Source of the DNA: Ziziphus jujuba
Lineage: Eukaryota > Streptophyta > Magnoliopsida > Rosales > Rhamnaceae
Direction of reading: 5' to 3'
Assembly (NCBI RefSeq): GCF_031755915.1
Contig: NC_083382.1
Coordinates: 9,238,001 to 9,302,000, forward strand
DNA length: 64,000 nt
Every line of letters starts with the position of its first letter. Within the stretch, counting starts at the first letter, position 1. The translations under genes and the position numbers were made by a program. Below are positions 36,801-50,077 of the stretch, piece by piece. The notes under the pieces are model-generated. The model had not been told where the DNA came from. It saw nothing but the letters and a program-made list of their open reading frames with translations, and ran no database searches.

Positions 36801-39128
36801 ATTATGCGTTGCCTATTACTAAAATTAAAAAAAAAAAAAAAAAAACTCTGTTTATCATCTTTAAATATTTTCACTGGTCATTTGATGCTGGAAGAAAATC
36901 AAATTGTTAAACAGGAAGATTTTAAAAAAAAACACCTTCTCTAACTAGTTTAAATCTTTTAACTGGTTATTTGATGCTGAGATAAAATCAGATTGATTAA
37001 AAAAATAAAAAAACAAAACTCATTTTTGTTGTTTAAATATTTTCACTGCTTATTTGATGATGGAAGAAAATCAAATTGTTAAAAACCATGGTTTTTTTGA
37101 AAGAAAAAAAAAATGGGGTATTAGGCGACGCATAATACTGCTTATGCGTCGCCTAAACCCTAAATTAACAAAAAAAAAAAAAAAAAAAAAACCTCTCTTT
37201 ATATTGTTTCAATATCTTCAAGGGTTATTTCATGCTCAACTAAAATGCAATTGTTAAAAATGAAGGTTTAAAAAAAATATATATATAGGGTATTAGGCGA
37301 CGCATAAGCATGATTATGCGTCGCCTATTACTATAATTCAAACAAAAAAAAACTCTCTTTATCTTGTTTAAATATCTTCACTGGTTATTTGATGCTCCAA
37401 CAAAATCAAATTGTTAAAAATGAAGGTTTAAAAAATATATATATAGGGTATTAGGCGACGTATAAGCATGATTATGCGTTGCCTATTACTAAAATTAAAA
37501 AAAAAAAAAAAACTCTGTTTATCATCTTTAAATATTTTCACTGGTCATTTGATGCTGGAAGAAAATCAAATTGTTAAACAGGAAGATTTTAAAAATAAAC
37601 ACCTTCTCTAACTAGTTTAAATCTTTTAGCTGGTTATTTGATGCTGAGATAAAATCAGATTGATTAAAAAAATAAAAAAAACAAAACTCATTTATGTTGT
37701 TTAAATATTTTCACTGCTTATTTGATGATGGAAGAAAATAAAATTGTTAAAAACCATGCTTTTTTTGAAAGAAAAAAAAAATGGGGTATTAGGCGATGCA
37801 TAATACTGCTTATGAGTCGCCTAAACCCTAAATTAACAAAAAAAAAAAAAAAAAACCTCTCTTTATATTTTTTCAATATCTTCACTGGTTATTTCATGCT
37901 CAACTAAAATGCAATTGTTAAAAATGAAGGTTTAAAAAAAATATATATATAGGGTATTAGGCGATGCATAAGCATGATTATGCGTCGCCTATTACTAAAA
38001 TTCAAAAAAAAAAAAAAACTTTGTTTATCATCTTTAAATATTTTCACTGGTCATTCGATGCTGGAAGAAAATCAAATTGTTAAACAGGAAGATTTTAAAA
38101 ATAAACACCTTCTCTAACTAGTTTAAATCTTTTAACTGGTTATTTGATGCTGAGATAAAATCAGATTGATTAAAAAAATAAAAAAACAAAACTCATTTTT
38201 GTTGTTTAAATATTTTCACTGCTTATTTGATGATGGAAGAAAATCAAACTGTTAAAAACCATGGTTGTTTTGAAAGAAAAAAAAAAATGGGGTATTAGGC
38301 GACGCATAATACTGCTTATGCGTCGCCTAAACCCTAAATTAACAAAAAAAAAAAAAAAAAAAAAAAACCTCTCTTTATATTGTTTCAATATCTTCACTGG
38401 TTATTTCATGCTCAACTAAAATGCAATTGTTAAAAATGAAGGTTTAAAAAATATATATATAGGGTATTAGGCGACGCATAAGCATGATTATGCCTCGCCT
38501 ATTACTAAAATTCAAACAAAAAAAAACTCTCTTTATCTTGTTTAAATATCTTCACTGGTTATTTGATGCTCCAACAAAATCAAATTGTTAAAAATGAAGG
38601 TTTAAAAAAAATATATATAGGGTATTAGGCGACGCATAAGCAGGATTATGCGTCGCCTATTACTAAAATTCAAAAAAAAAAAACAAAACTCTGTTTATCA
38701 TCTTTAAATATTTTCACTGGTCATTTCATGCTGGAAGAAAATCAAATTGTTAAACAAGAAGATTTTAAAAATAAACACCTTCTCTAACTAGTTTAAATCT
38801 TTTAACTGGTTATTTGATGCTGAGATAAAATCAGATTGATTAAAAAAATAAAAAAACAAAACTCATTTATGTTGTTTAAATATTTTCACTGCTTATTTGA
38901 TGATGGAAGAAAATCAAATTGTTAAAAACCATGGTTTTTTTGAGAGCAAAAAAAAAATGGGGTATTAGGCGACGCATAATACTGCTTATGCGTCGCCTAA
39001 ACCCTAAATTTAAAAAAAAAAAAAAAAAACAAAACCTCTCTTTATACTGTTTTAATATCTTCACTGGTTATTTCATGCTCAACTAAAATCCAATTGTTAA
39101 AAATGAGGGTTTAAAAAAAATATATATA
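27942..39128 (+). repeat. Array block P' (rearranged second version of P)
   Basis: Segments of P recur here at different offsets. About 3.4-5.1 kb matches 28.2-30.0 kb (offset 24842), 0.45-1.3 kb matches 30.0-30.85 kb (offset 29547), 2.6-5.2 kb matches 33.2-35.7 kb (offset about 30565), and 5.8-7.0 kb matches 37.7-38.9 kb (offset 31898). The jumps equal whole numbers of HOR units. P' has an extra B-C0-C at about 32.9-33.2 kb and a 1338-bp duplication at 34610. There are no genes; the block is satellite throughout. Confidence 0.83.
34610..37287 (+). repeat. Tandem 1338-bp duplication (two HORs copied)
   Basis: The A hairpins at 34610 and 35948 begin two copies of a two-HOR block. Both contain the rare hairpin variant GGGTGTTAGGCGACG, at 35438 and 36776, 1338 bp apart and seen nowhere else in the window. 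Both also carry AAGCACGATTATG and GAAGTATAAG variants in matching places. The second copy ends in a D core with TTCAAGGG instead of TTCACTGG, marking where the exchange returned to the older sequence. Confidence 0.87.
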
Positions 39129-41474
39129 GGGTATTAGGCGACGCATAAGCATGATTATGCGTCGCCTATTACTAAAATTCAAACAAAAAAAAACTCTCTT
39201 TATCTTGTTTAAATATCTTCACTGGTTATTTGATGCTCCAACAAAATCAAATTGTTAAAAATGAAGGTTTAAAAAAAATATATATAGGGTATTAGGCGAC
39301 GCATAAGCAGGATTATGCGTCGCCTATTACTAAAATTCAAAAAAAAAAAACAAAACTCTGTTTATCATCTTTAAATATTTTCACTGGTCATTTCATGCTG
39401 GAAGAAAATCAAATTGTTAAACAAGAAGATTTTAAAAATAAACACCTTCTCTAACTAGTTTAAATCTTTTAACTGGTTATTTGATGCTGAGATAAAATCA
39501 GATTGATTAAAAAAATAAAAAAACAAAACTCATTTATGTTGTTTAAATATTTTCACTGCTTATTTGATGATGGAAGAAAATCAAATTGTTAAAAACCATG
39601 CTTTTTTTGAAAGAAAAAAAAAATGGGGTATTAGGCGATGCATAATACTGCTTATGAGTCGCCTAAACCCTAAATTAACAAAAAAAAAAAAAAAAAAACC
39701 TCTCTTTATATTTTTTCAATATCTTCACTGGTTATTTCATGCTCAACTAAAATGCAATTGTTAAAAATGAAGGTTTAAAAAAAATATATATATAGGGTAT
39801 TAGGCGATGCATAAGCATGATTATGCGTCGCCTATTACTAAAATTCAAAAAAAAAAAAAACTTTGTTTATCATCTTTAAATATTTTCACTGGTCATTTGA
39901 TGCTGGAAGAAAATCAAATTGTTAAACAGGAAGATTTTAAAAATAAACACCTTCTCTAACTAGTTTAAATCTTTTAACTGGTTATTTGATGCTGAGATAA
40001 AATCAGATTGATTAAAAAAATAAAAAAACAAAACTCATTTTTGTTGTTTAAATATTTTCACTGCTTATTTGATGATGGAAGAAAATCAAACTGTTAAAAA
40101 CCATGGTTGTTTTGAAAGAAAAAAAAAAATGGGGTATTAGGCGACGCATAATACTGCTTATGCGTCGCCTAAACCCTAAATTAACAAAAAAAAAAAAAAA
40201 AAAAAAACCTCTCTTTATATTGTTTCAATATCTTCACTGGTTATTTCATGCTCAACTAAAATGCAATTGTTAAAAATGAAGGTTTAAAAAATATATATAT
40301 AGGGTATTAGGCGACGCATAAGCATGATTATGCCTCGCCTATTACTAAAATTCAAACAAAAAAAAACTCTCTTTATCTTGTTTAAATATCTTCACTGGTT
40401 ATTTGATGCTCCAACAAAATCAAATTGTTAAAAATGAAGGTTTAAAAAAAATATATATAGGGTATTAGGCGACGCATAAGCAGGATTATGCGTCGCCTAT
40501 TACTAAAATTCAAAAAAAAAAAACAAAACTCTGTTTATCATCTTTAAATATTTTCACTGGTCATTTCATGCTGGAAGAAAATCAAATTGTTAAACAAGAA
40601 GATTTTAAAAATAAACACCTTCTCTAACTAGTTTAAATCTTTTAACTGGTTATTTGATGCTGAGATAAAATCAGATTGATTAAAAAAATAAAAAAACAAA
40701 ACTCATTTATGTTGTTTAAATATTTTCACTGCTTATTTGATGATGGAAGAAAATCAAATTGTTAAAAACCATGCTTTTTTTGAAAGAAAAAAAAAATGGG
40801 GTATTAGGCGATGCATAATACTGCTTATGAGTCGCCTAAACCCTAAATTAACAAAAAAAAAAAAAAAAAAACCTCTCTTTATATTTTTTCAATATCTTCA
40901 CTGGTTATTTCATGCTCAACTAAAATGCAATTGTTAAAAATGAAGGTTTAAAAAAAATATATATATAGGGTATTAGGCGATGCATAAGCATGATTATGCG
41001 TCGCCTATTACTAAAATTCAAAAAAAAAAAAAACTTTGTTTATCATCTTTAAATATTTTCACTGGTCATTTGATGCTGGAAGAAAATCAAATTGTTAAAC
41101 AGGAAGATTTTAAAAATAAACACCTTCTCTAACTAGTTTAAATCTTTTAACTGGTTATTTGATGCTGAGATAAAATCAGATTGATTAAAAAAATAAAAAA
41201 ACAAAACTCATTTTTGTTGTTTAAATATTTTCACTGCTTATTTGATGATGGAAGAAAATCAAACTGTTAAAAACCATGGTTGTTTTGAAAGAAAAAAAAA
41301 AATGGGGTATTAGGCGACGCATAATACTGCTTATGCGTCGCCTAAACCCTAAATTAACAAAAAAAAAAAAAAAAAAAAAACCTCTCTTTATATTGTTTCA
41401 ATATCTTCACTGGTTATTTCATGCTCAACTAAAATGCAATTGTTAAAAATGAAGGTTTAAAAAATATATATATA
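39129..41474 (+). repeat. Two 1173-bp super-repeats (ABC0CD plus BC0CD)
   Basis: A-hairpin GGG triplets lie at 39129, 40302 and 41475, exactly 1173 bp apart. Each super-repeat is a full HOR followed by an A-less HOR, making seven units of about 168 bp. Diagnostic variants repeat in order: the CCATGC form of C, D with CGATGCATAATACTG and TTATGAGTCGCC, then the AACTGTTAAAAACC form of C. The pattern resembles 0.68-1.85 kb. Confidence 0.85.
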
Positions 41475-42017
41475 GGGTATTAGGCGACGCATAAGCATGA
41501 TTATGCCTCGCCTATTACTAAAATTCAAACAAAAAAAAACTCTCTTTATCTTGTTTAAATATCTTCACTGGTTATTTGATGCTCCAACAAAATCAAATTG
41601 TTAAAAATGAAGGTTTAAAAAAAATATATATAGGGTATTAGGCGACGCATAAGCAGGATTATGCGTCGCCTATTACTAAAATTCAAAAAAAAAAAAACAA
41701 AACTCTGTTTATCATCTTTAAATATTTTCACTGGTCATTTCATGCTGGAAGAAAATCAAATTGTTAAACAAGAAGATTTTAAAAATAAACACCTTCTCTA
41801 ACTAGTTTAAATCTTTTAACTGGTTATTTGATGCTGAGATAAAATCAGATTGATTAAAAAAATAAAAAAACAAAACTCATTTATGTTGTTTAAATATTTT
41901 CACTGCTTATTTGATGATGGAAGAAAATCAAATTGTTAAAAACCATGGTTTTTTTTAGAGCAAAAAAAAAATGGGGTATTAGGCGACGCATAATACTGCT
42001 TATGCGTCGCCTAAACC

Positions 42018-42048
<31 letters not shown>

Positions 42049-45000
42049 CCTCTCTTTATACTGTTTTAATATCTTCACTGGTTATTTCATGCTCAACTAA
42101 AATCCAATTGTTAAAAATGAGGGTTTAAAAAAAATATATATAGGGTATTAGGCGACGCATAAGCATGATTATGCGTCGCCTATTACTAAAATTCAAACAA
42201 AAAAAAACTCTCTTTATCTTGTTTAAATATCTTCACTGGTTATTTGATGCTCCAACAAAATCAAATTGTTAAAAATGAAGGTTTAAAAAAAAATATATAG
42301 GGTATTAGGCGACGCATAAGCAGGATTATGCGTCGCCTATTACTAAAATTCAAAAAAAAAAAACAAAACTTTGTTTATCATCTTTAAATATTTTCACTGG
42401 TCATTTGATGCTGGAAGAAAATCAAATTGTTAAACAGGAAGATTTTAAAAATAAACACCTTCTCTAACTAGTTTAAATCTTTTATCTGGTTATTTGATGC
42501 TGAGATAAAATCAGATTGATTAAAAAAATAAAAAAACAAAACTCATTTATGTTGTTTAAATATTTTCACTGCTTATTTGATGATGGAAGAAAATCAAATT
42601 GTTAAAAACCATGGTTTTTTTGAGAGCAAAAAAAAAATGGGGTATTAGGCGACGCATAATACTGCTTATGCGTCGCCTAAACCCTAAATTTAAAAAAAAA
42701 AAAAAAAAAAAAACCTCTCTTTATACTGTTTTAATATCTTCACTGGTTATTTCATGCTCAACTAAAATCCAATTGTTAAAAATGAGGGTTTAAAAAAAAT
42801 ATATATAGGGTATTAGGCGACGCATAAGCATGATTATGCGTCGCCTATTACTAAAATTCAAACAAAAAAAAACTCTCTTTATCTTGTTTAAATATCTTCA
42901 CTGGTTATTTGATGCTCCAACAAAATCAAATTGTTAAAAATGAAGGTTTAAAAAAAATATATATAGGGTATTAGGCGACGCATAAGCAGGATTATGCGTC
43001 GCCTATTACTAAAATTCAAAAAAAAAAAACAAAACTCTGTTTATCATCTTTAAATATTTTCACTGGTCATTTCATGCTGGAAGAAAATCAAATTGTTAAA
43101 CAAGAAGATTTTAAAAATAAACACCTTCTCTAACTAGTTTAAATCTTTTAACTGGTTATTTGATGCTGAGATAAAATCAGATTGATTAAAAAAATAAAAA
43201 AACAAAACTCATTTATGTTGTTTAAATATTTTCACTGCTTATTTGATGATGGAAGAAAATCAAATTGTTAAAAACCATGCTTTTTTTGAAAGAAAAAAAA
43301 AATGGGGTATTAGGCGATGCATAATACTGCTTATGAGTCGCCTAAACCCTAAATTAACAAAAAAAAAAAAAAAAAAACCTCTCTTTATATTTTTTCAATA
43401 TCTTCACTGGTTATTTCATGCTCAACTAAAATGCAATTGTTAAAAATGAAGGTTTAAAAAAAATATATATATAGGGTATTAGGCGATGCATAAGCATGAT
43501 TATGCGTCGCCTATTACTAAAATTCAAAAAAAAAAAAAACTTTGTTTATCATCTTTAAATATTTTCACTGGTCATTTGATGCTGGAAGAAAATCAAATTG
43601 TTAAACAGGAAGATTTTAAAAATAAACACCTTCTCTAACTAGTTTAAATCTTTTAACTGGTTATTTGATGCTGAGATAAAATCAGATTGATTAAAAAAAT
43701 AAAAAAACAAAACTCATTTTTGTTGTTTAAATATTTTCACTGCTTATTTGACGATGGAAGAAAATCAAACTGTTAAAAACCATGGTTGTTTTGAAAGAAA
43801 AAAAAAATGGGGTATTAGGCGACGCATAATACTGCTTATGCGTCGCCTAAACCCTAAATTAACAAAAAAAAAAAAAAAAAAAAAAACCTCTCTTTATATT
43901 GTTTCAATATCTTCACTGGTTATTTCATGCTCAACTAAAATGCAATTGTTAAAAATGAAGGTTTAAAAAATATATATATAGGGTATTAGGCGACGCATAA
44001 GCATGATTATGCCTCGCCTATTACTAAAATTCAAACAAAAAAAAACTCTCTTTATCTTGTTTAAATATCTTCACTGGTTATTTGATGCTCCAACAAAATC
44101 AAATTGTTAAAAATGAAGGTTTAAAAAAAATATATATAGGGTATTAGGCGACGCATAAGCAGGATTATGCGTCGCCTATTACTAAAATTCAAAAAAAAAA
44201 AAACAAAACTCTGTTTATCATCTTTAAATATTTTCACTGGTCATTTCATGCTGGAAGAAAATCAAATTGTTAAACAAGAAGATTTTAAAAATAAACACCT
44301 TCTCTAACTAGTTTAAATCTTTTAACTGGTTATTTGATGCTGAGATAAAATCAGATTGATTAAAAAAATAAAAAAACAAAACTCATTTATGTTGTTTAAA
44401 TATTTTCACTGCTTATTTGATGATGGAAGAAAATCAAATTGTTAAAAACCATGGTTTTTTTGAGAGCAAAAAAAAAATGGGGTATTAGGCGACGCATAAT
44501 ACTGCTTATGCGTCGCCTAAACCCTAAATTTAAAAAAAAAAAAAAAAAAAAAACCTCTCTTTATACTGTTTTAATATCTTCACTGGTTATTTCATGCTCA
44601 ACTAAAATCCAATTGTTAAAAATGAGGGTTTAAAAAAAATATATATAGGGTATTAGGCGACGCATAAGCATGATTATGCGTCGCCTATTACTAAAATTCA
44701 AACAAAAAAAAACTCTCTTTATCTTGTTTAAATATCTTCACTGGTTATTTGATGCTCCAACAAAATCAAATTGTTAAAAATGAAGGTTTAAAAAAAAATA
44801 TATAGGGTATTAGGCGACGCATAAGCAGGATTATGCGTCGCCTATTACTAAAATTCAAAAAAAAAAAACAAAACTCTGTTTATCATCTTTAAATATTTTC
44901 ACTGGTCATTTGATGCTGGAAGAAAATCAAATTGTTAAACAGGAAGATTTTAAAAATAAACACCTTCTCTAACTAGTTTAAATCTTTTATCTGGTTATTT

Positions 45001-48000
45001 GATGCTGAGATAAAATCAGATTGATTAAAAAAATAAAAAAACAAAACTCATTTATGTTGTTTAAATATTTTCACTGCTTATTTGATGATGGAAGAAAATC
45101 AAATTGTTAAAAACCATGGTTTTTTTGAGAGCAAAAAAAAAATGGGGTATTAGGCGACGCATAATACTGCTTATGCGTCGCCTAAACCCTAAATTTAAAA
45201 AAAAAAAAAAAAAAAAAACCTCTCTTTATACTGTTTTAATATCTTCACTGGTTATTTCATGCTCAACTAAAATCCAATTGTTAAAAATGAGGGTTTAAAA
45301 AAAATATATATAGGGTATTAGGCGACGCATAAGCATGATTATGCGTCGCCTATTACTAAAATTCAAACAAAAAAAAACTCTCTTTATCTTGTTTAAATAT
45401 CTTCACTGGTTATTTGATGCTCCAACAAAATCAAATTGTTAAAAATGAAGGTTTAAAAAAAAATATATAGGGTATTAGGCGACGCATAAGCAGGATTATA
45501 CGTCGCCTATTACTAAAATTCAAAAAAAAAAAACAAAACTCTGTTTATCATCTTTAAATATTTTCACTGGTCATTTGATGCTGGAAGAAAATCAAACTGT
45601 TAAACAGGAAGATTTTAAAAATAAACACCTTCTCTAACTAGTTTAAATCTTTTATCTGGTTATTTGATGCTGAGATAAAATCAGATTGATTAAAAAAATA
45701 AAAAAACAAAACTCATTTATGTTGTTTAAATATTTTCACTGCTTATTTGATGATGGAAGAAAATCAAATTGTTAAAAAGCATGGTTTTTTTGAAGAAAAA
45801 AAAAATATATATATATATATAGGGTATTAGGCGACGCATAAGCATGATTATGCGTCGCCTATTACTAAAATTCAAAAAAAAAAAAAAACTCTGTTTATCA
45901 TCTGTAAATATTTTCACTGGTCATCTGATGCTGGAAGAAAATCAAATTGTTAAACAGGAAGATTTTAAAAATAAACACCTTCTCTAACTAGTTTAAATCT
46001 TTTAACTAGTTATTTGATGCTGAGATAAAATCAGATTGATTAAAAAAATAAAAAAACAAAACTCATTTTTGTTGTTTAAATATTTTCACTGCTTATTTGA
46101 TGATGGAAGAAAATCAAACTGTTAAAAACCATGGTTGTTTTGAAAGAAAAAAAAAAATGGGGTATTAGGCGACGCATAATACTGCTTATGCGTCGCCTAA
46201 ACCCTAAATTAACAAAAAAAAAAAAAAAAAAAAAAACCTCTCTTTATATTGTTTCAATATCTTCACTGGTTATTTCATGCTCAACTAAAATGCAATTGTT
46301 AAAAATGAAGGTTTAAAAAATATATATATAGGGTATTAGGCGACGCATAAGCATGATTATGCCTCGCCTATTACTAAAATTCAAACAAAAAAAAACTCTC
46401 TTTATCTTGTTTAAATATCTTCACTGGTTATTTGATGCTCCAACAAAATCAAATTGTTAAAAATGAAGGTTTAAAAAAAATATATATAGGGTATTAGGCG
46501 ACGCATAAGCAGGATTATGCGTCGCCTATTACTAAAATTCAAAAAAAAAAAACAAAACTCTGTTTATCATCTTTAAATATTTTCACTGGTCATTTCATGC
46601 TGGAAGAAAATCAAATTGTTAAACAAGAAGATTTTAAAAATAAACACCTTCTCTAACTAGTTTAAATCTTTTAACTGGTTATTTGATGCTGAGATAAAAT
46701 CAGATTGATTAAAAAAATAAAAAAACAAAACTCATTTATGTTGTTTAAATATTTTCACTGCTTATTTGATGATGGAAGAAAATCAAATTGTTAAAAACCA
46801 TGGTTTTTTTGAGAGCAAAAAAAAAATGGGGTATTAGGCGACGCATAATACTGCTTATGCGTCGCCTAAACCCTAAATTTAAAAAAAAAAAAAAAAAAAA
46901 AACCTCTCTTTATACTGTTTTAATATCTTCACTGGTTATTTCATGCTCAACTAAAATCCAATTGTTAAAAATGAGGGTTTAAAAAAAATATATATAGGGT
47001 ATTAGGCGACGCATAAGCATGATTATGCGTCGCCTATTACTAAAATTCAAACAAAAAAAAACTCTCTTTATCTTGTTTAAATATCTTCACTGGTTATTTG
47101 ATGCTCCAACAAAATCAAATTGTTAAAAATGAAGGTTTAAAAAAAATATATATAGGGTATTAGGCGACGCATAAGCAGGATTATGCGTCGCCTATTACTA
47201 AAATTCAAAAAAAAAAAACAAAACTCTGTTTATCATCTTTAAATATTTTCACTGGTCATTTCATGCTGGAAGAAAATCAAATTGTTAAACAAGAAGATTT
47301 TAAAAATAAACACCTTCTCTAACTAGTTTAAATCTTTTAACTGGTTATTTGATGCTGAGATAAAATCAGATTGATTAAAAAAATAAAAAAACAAAACTCA
47401 TTTATGTTGTTTAAATATTTTCACTGCTTATTTGATGATGGAAGAAAATCAAATTGTTAAAAACCATGCTTTTTTTGAAAGAAAAAAAAAATGGGGTATT
47501 AGGCGATGCATAATACTGCTTATGAGTCGCCTAAACCCTAAATTAACAAAAAAAAAAAAAAAAAACCTCTCTTTATATTTTTTCAATATCTTCACTGGTT
47601 ATTTCATGCTCAACTAAAATGCAATTGTTAAAAATGAAGGTTTAAAAAAAATATATATATAGGGTATTAGGCGATGCATAAGCATGATTATGCGTCGCCT
47701 ATTACTAAAATTCAAAAAAAAAAAAACTTTGTTTATCATCTTTAAATATTTTCACTGGTCATTTGATCCTGGAAGAAAATCAAATTGTTAAACAGGAAGA
47801 TTTTAAAAATAAACACCTTCTCTAACTAGTTTAAATCTTTTAACTGGTTATTTGATGCTGAGATAAAATCAGATTGATTAAAAAAATAAAAAAACAAAAC
47901 TCATTTTTGTTGTTTAAATATTTTCACTGCTTATTTGATGATGGAAGAAAATCAAACTGTTAAAAACCATGGTTGTTTTGAAAGAAAAAAAAAAATGGGG

Positions 48001-48709
48001 TATTAGGCGACGCATAATACTGCTTATGCGTCGCCTAAACCCTAAATTAACAAAAAAAAAAAAAAAAAAAAAACCTCTCTTTATATTGTTTCAATATCTT
48101 CACTGGTTATTTCATGCTCAACTAAAATGCAATTGTTAAAAATGAAGGTTTAAAAAATATATATATAGGGTATTAGGCGACGCATAAGCATGATTATGCC
48201 TCGCCTATTACTAAAATTCAAACAAAAAAAAACTCTCTTTATCTTGTTTAAATATCTTCACTGGTTATTTGATGCTCCAACAAAATCAAATTGTTAAAAA
48301 TGAAGGTTTAAAAAAAATATATATAGGGTATTAGGCGACGCATAAGCAGGATTATGCGTCGCCTATTACTAAAATTCAAAAAAAAAAAACAAAACTCTGT
48401 TTATCATCTTTAAATATTTTCACTGGTCATTTCATGCTGGAAGAAAATCAAATTGTTAAACAAGAAGATTTTAAAAATAAACACCTTCTCTAACTAGTTT
48501 AAATCTTTTAACTGGTTATTTGATGCTGAGATAAAATCAGATTGATTAAAAAAATAAAAAAACAAAACTCATTTATGTTGTTTAAATATTTTCACTGCTT
48601 ATTTGATGATGGAAGAAAATCAAATTGTTAAAAAGCATGGTTTTTTTGAGAGCAAAAAAAAAATGGGGTATTAGGCGACGCATAATACTGCTTATGCGTC
48701 GCCTAAACC

Positions 48710-48741
<32 letters not shown>

Positions 48742-49378
48742 CCTCTCTTTATACTGTTTCAATATCTTCACTGGTTATTTCATGCTCAACTAAAATCCAA
48801 TTGTTAAAAATGAAGGTTTAAAAAAAATATATATATAGGGTATTAGGCGACGCATAAGCATGATTATGCGTCGCCTATTACTAAAATTCAAACAAAAAAA
48901 AACTCTCTTTATCTTGTTTAAATATCTTCACTGATTATCTGATGCTCCAACAAAATCAAATTGTTAAAAATGAAGGTTAAAAAAAATATATATATAGGGT
49001 ATTAGGCGAAGTATAAGCATGATTATGCGTCGCCTATTACTAAAATTAAAAAAAAAAAAAAAAACTCTGTTTTTCATCTTTAAATATTTTCACTGGTCAT
49101 TTGATGCTGGAAGAAAATCAAATTCTTAAACAGGACGATTTTAAAAAAAACACCTTCTCTAACTAGTTTAAATCTTTTAACTGGTTATTTGATGCTGAGA
49201 TAAAATCAGATTGATTAAAAAAATAAAAAAACAAAACTCATTTATGTTGTTTAAATATTTTTACTGCTTATTTGATGATGGAAGAAAATCAAATTGTTAA
49301 AAACCATGGTTTTTTTGAGAGCAAAAAAAAAATGGGGTATTAGGCGACGCATAATACTGCTTATGCGTCGCCTAAACC

Positions 49379-49409
<31 letters not shown>

Positions 49410-50046
49410 CCTCTCTTTATACTGTTTTAATATCTTCACTGGTTATTTCATGCTCAACTAAAATGCAATTGTTAAAAATGAGGGTTTAAAAAATATATAT
49501 ATAGGGTATTAGGCGACGCATAAGCATGATTATGCCTCGCCTATTACTAAAATTCAAACAAAAAAAAACTCTCTTTATCTTGTTTAAATATCTTCACTGG
49601 TTATTTGATGCTCCAACAAAATCAAATTGTTAAAAATGAAGGTTTAAAAAAAATATATATAGGGTATTAGGCGACGCATAAGCAGGATTATGCGTCGCCT
49701 ATTACTAAAATTCAAAAAAAAAAAAACAAAACTCTGTTTATCATCTTTAAATATTTTCACTGGTCATTTCATGCTGGAAGAAAATCAAATTGTTAAACAA
49801 GAAGATTTTAAAAATAAACACCTTCTCTAACTAGTTTAAATCTTTTAACTGGTTATTTGATGCTGAGATAAAATCAGATTGATTAAAAAAATAAAAAAAC
49901 AAAACTCATTTATGTTGTTTAAATATTTTCACTGCTTATTTGATGATGGAAGAAAATCAAATTGTTAAAAACCATGGTTTTTTTGAGAGCAAAAAAAAAA
50001 TGGGGTATTAGGCGACGCATAATACTGCTTATGCGTCGCCTAAACC

Positions 50047-50077
<31 letters not shown>

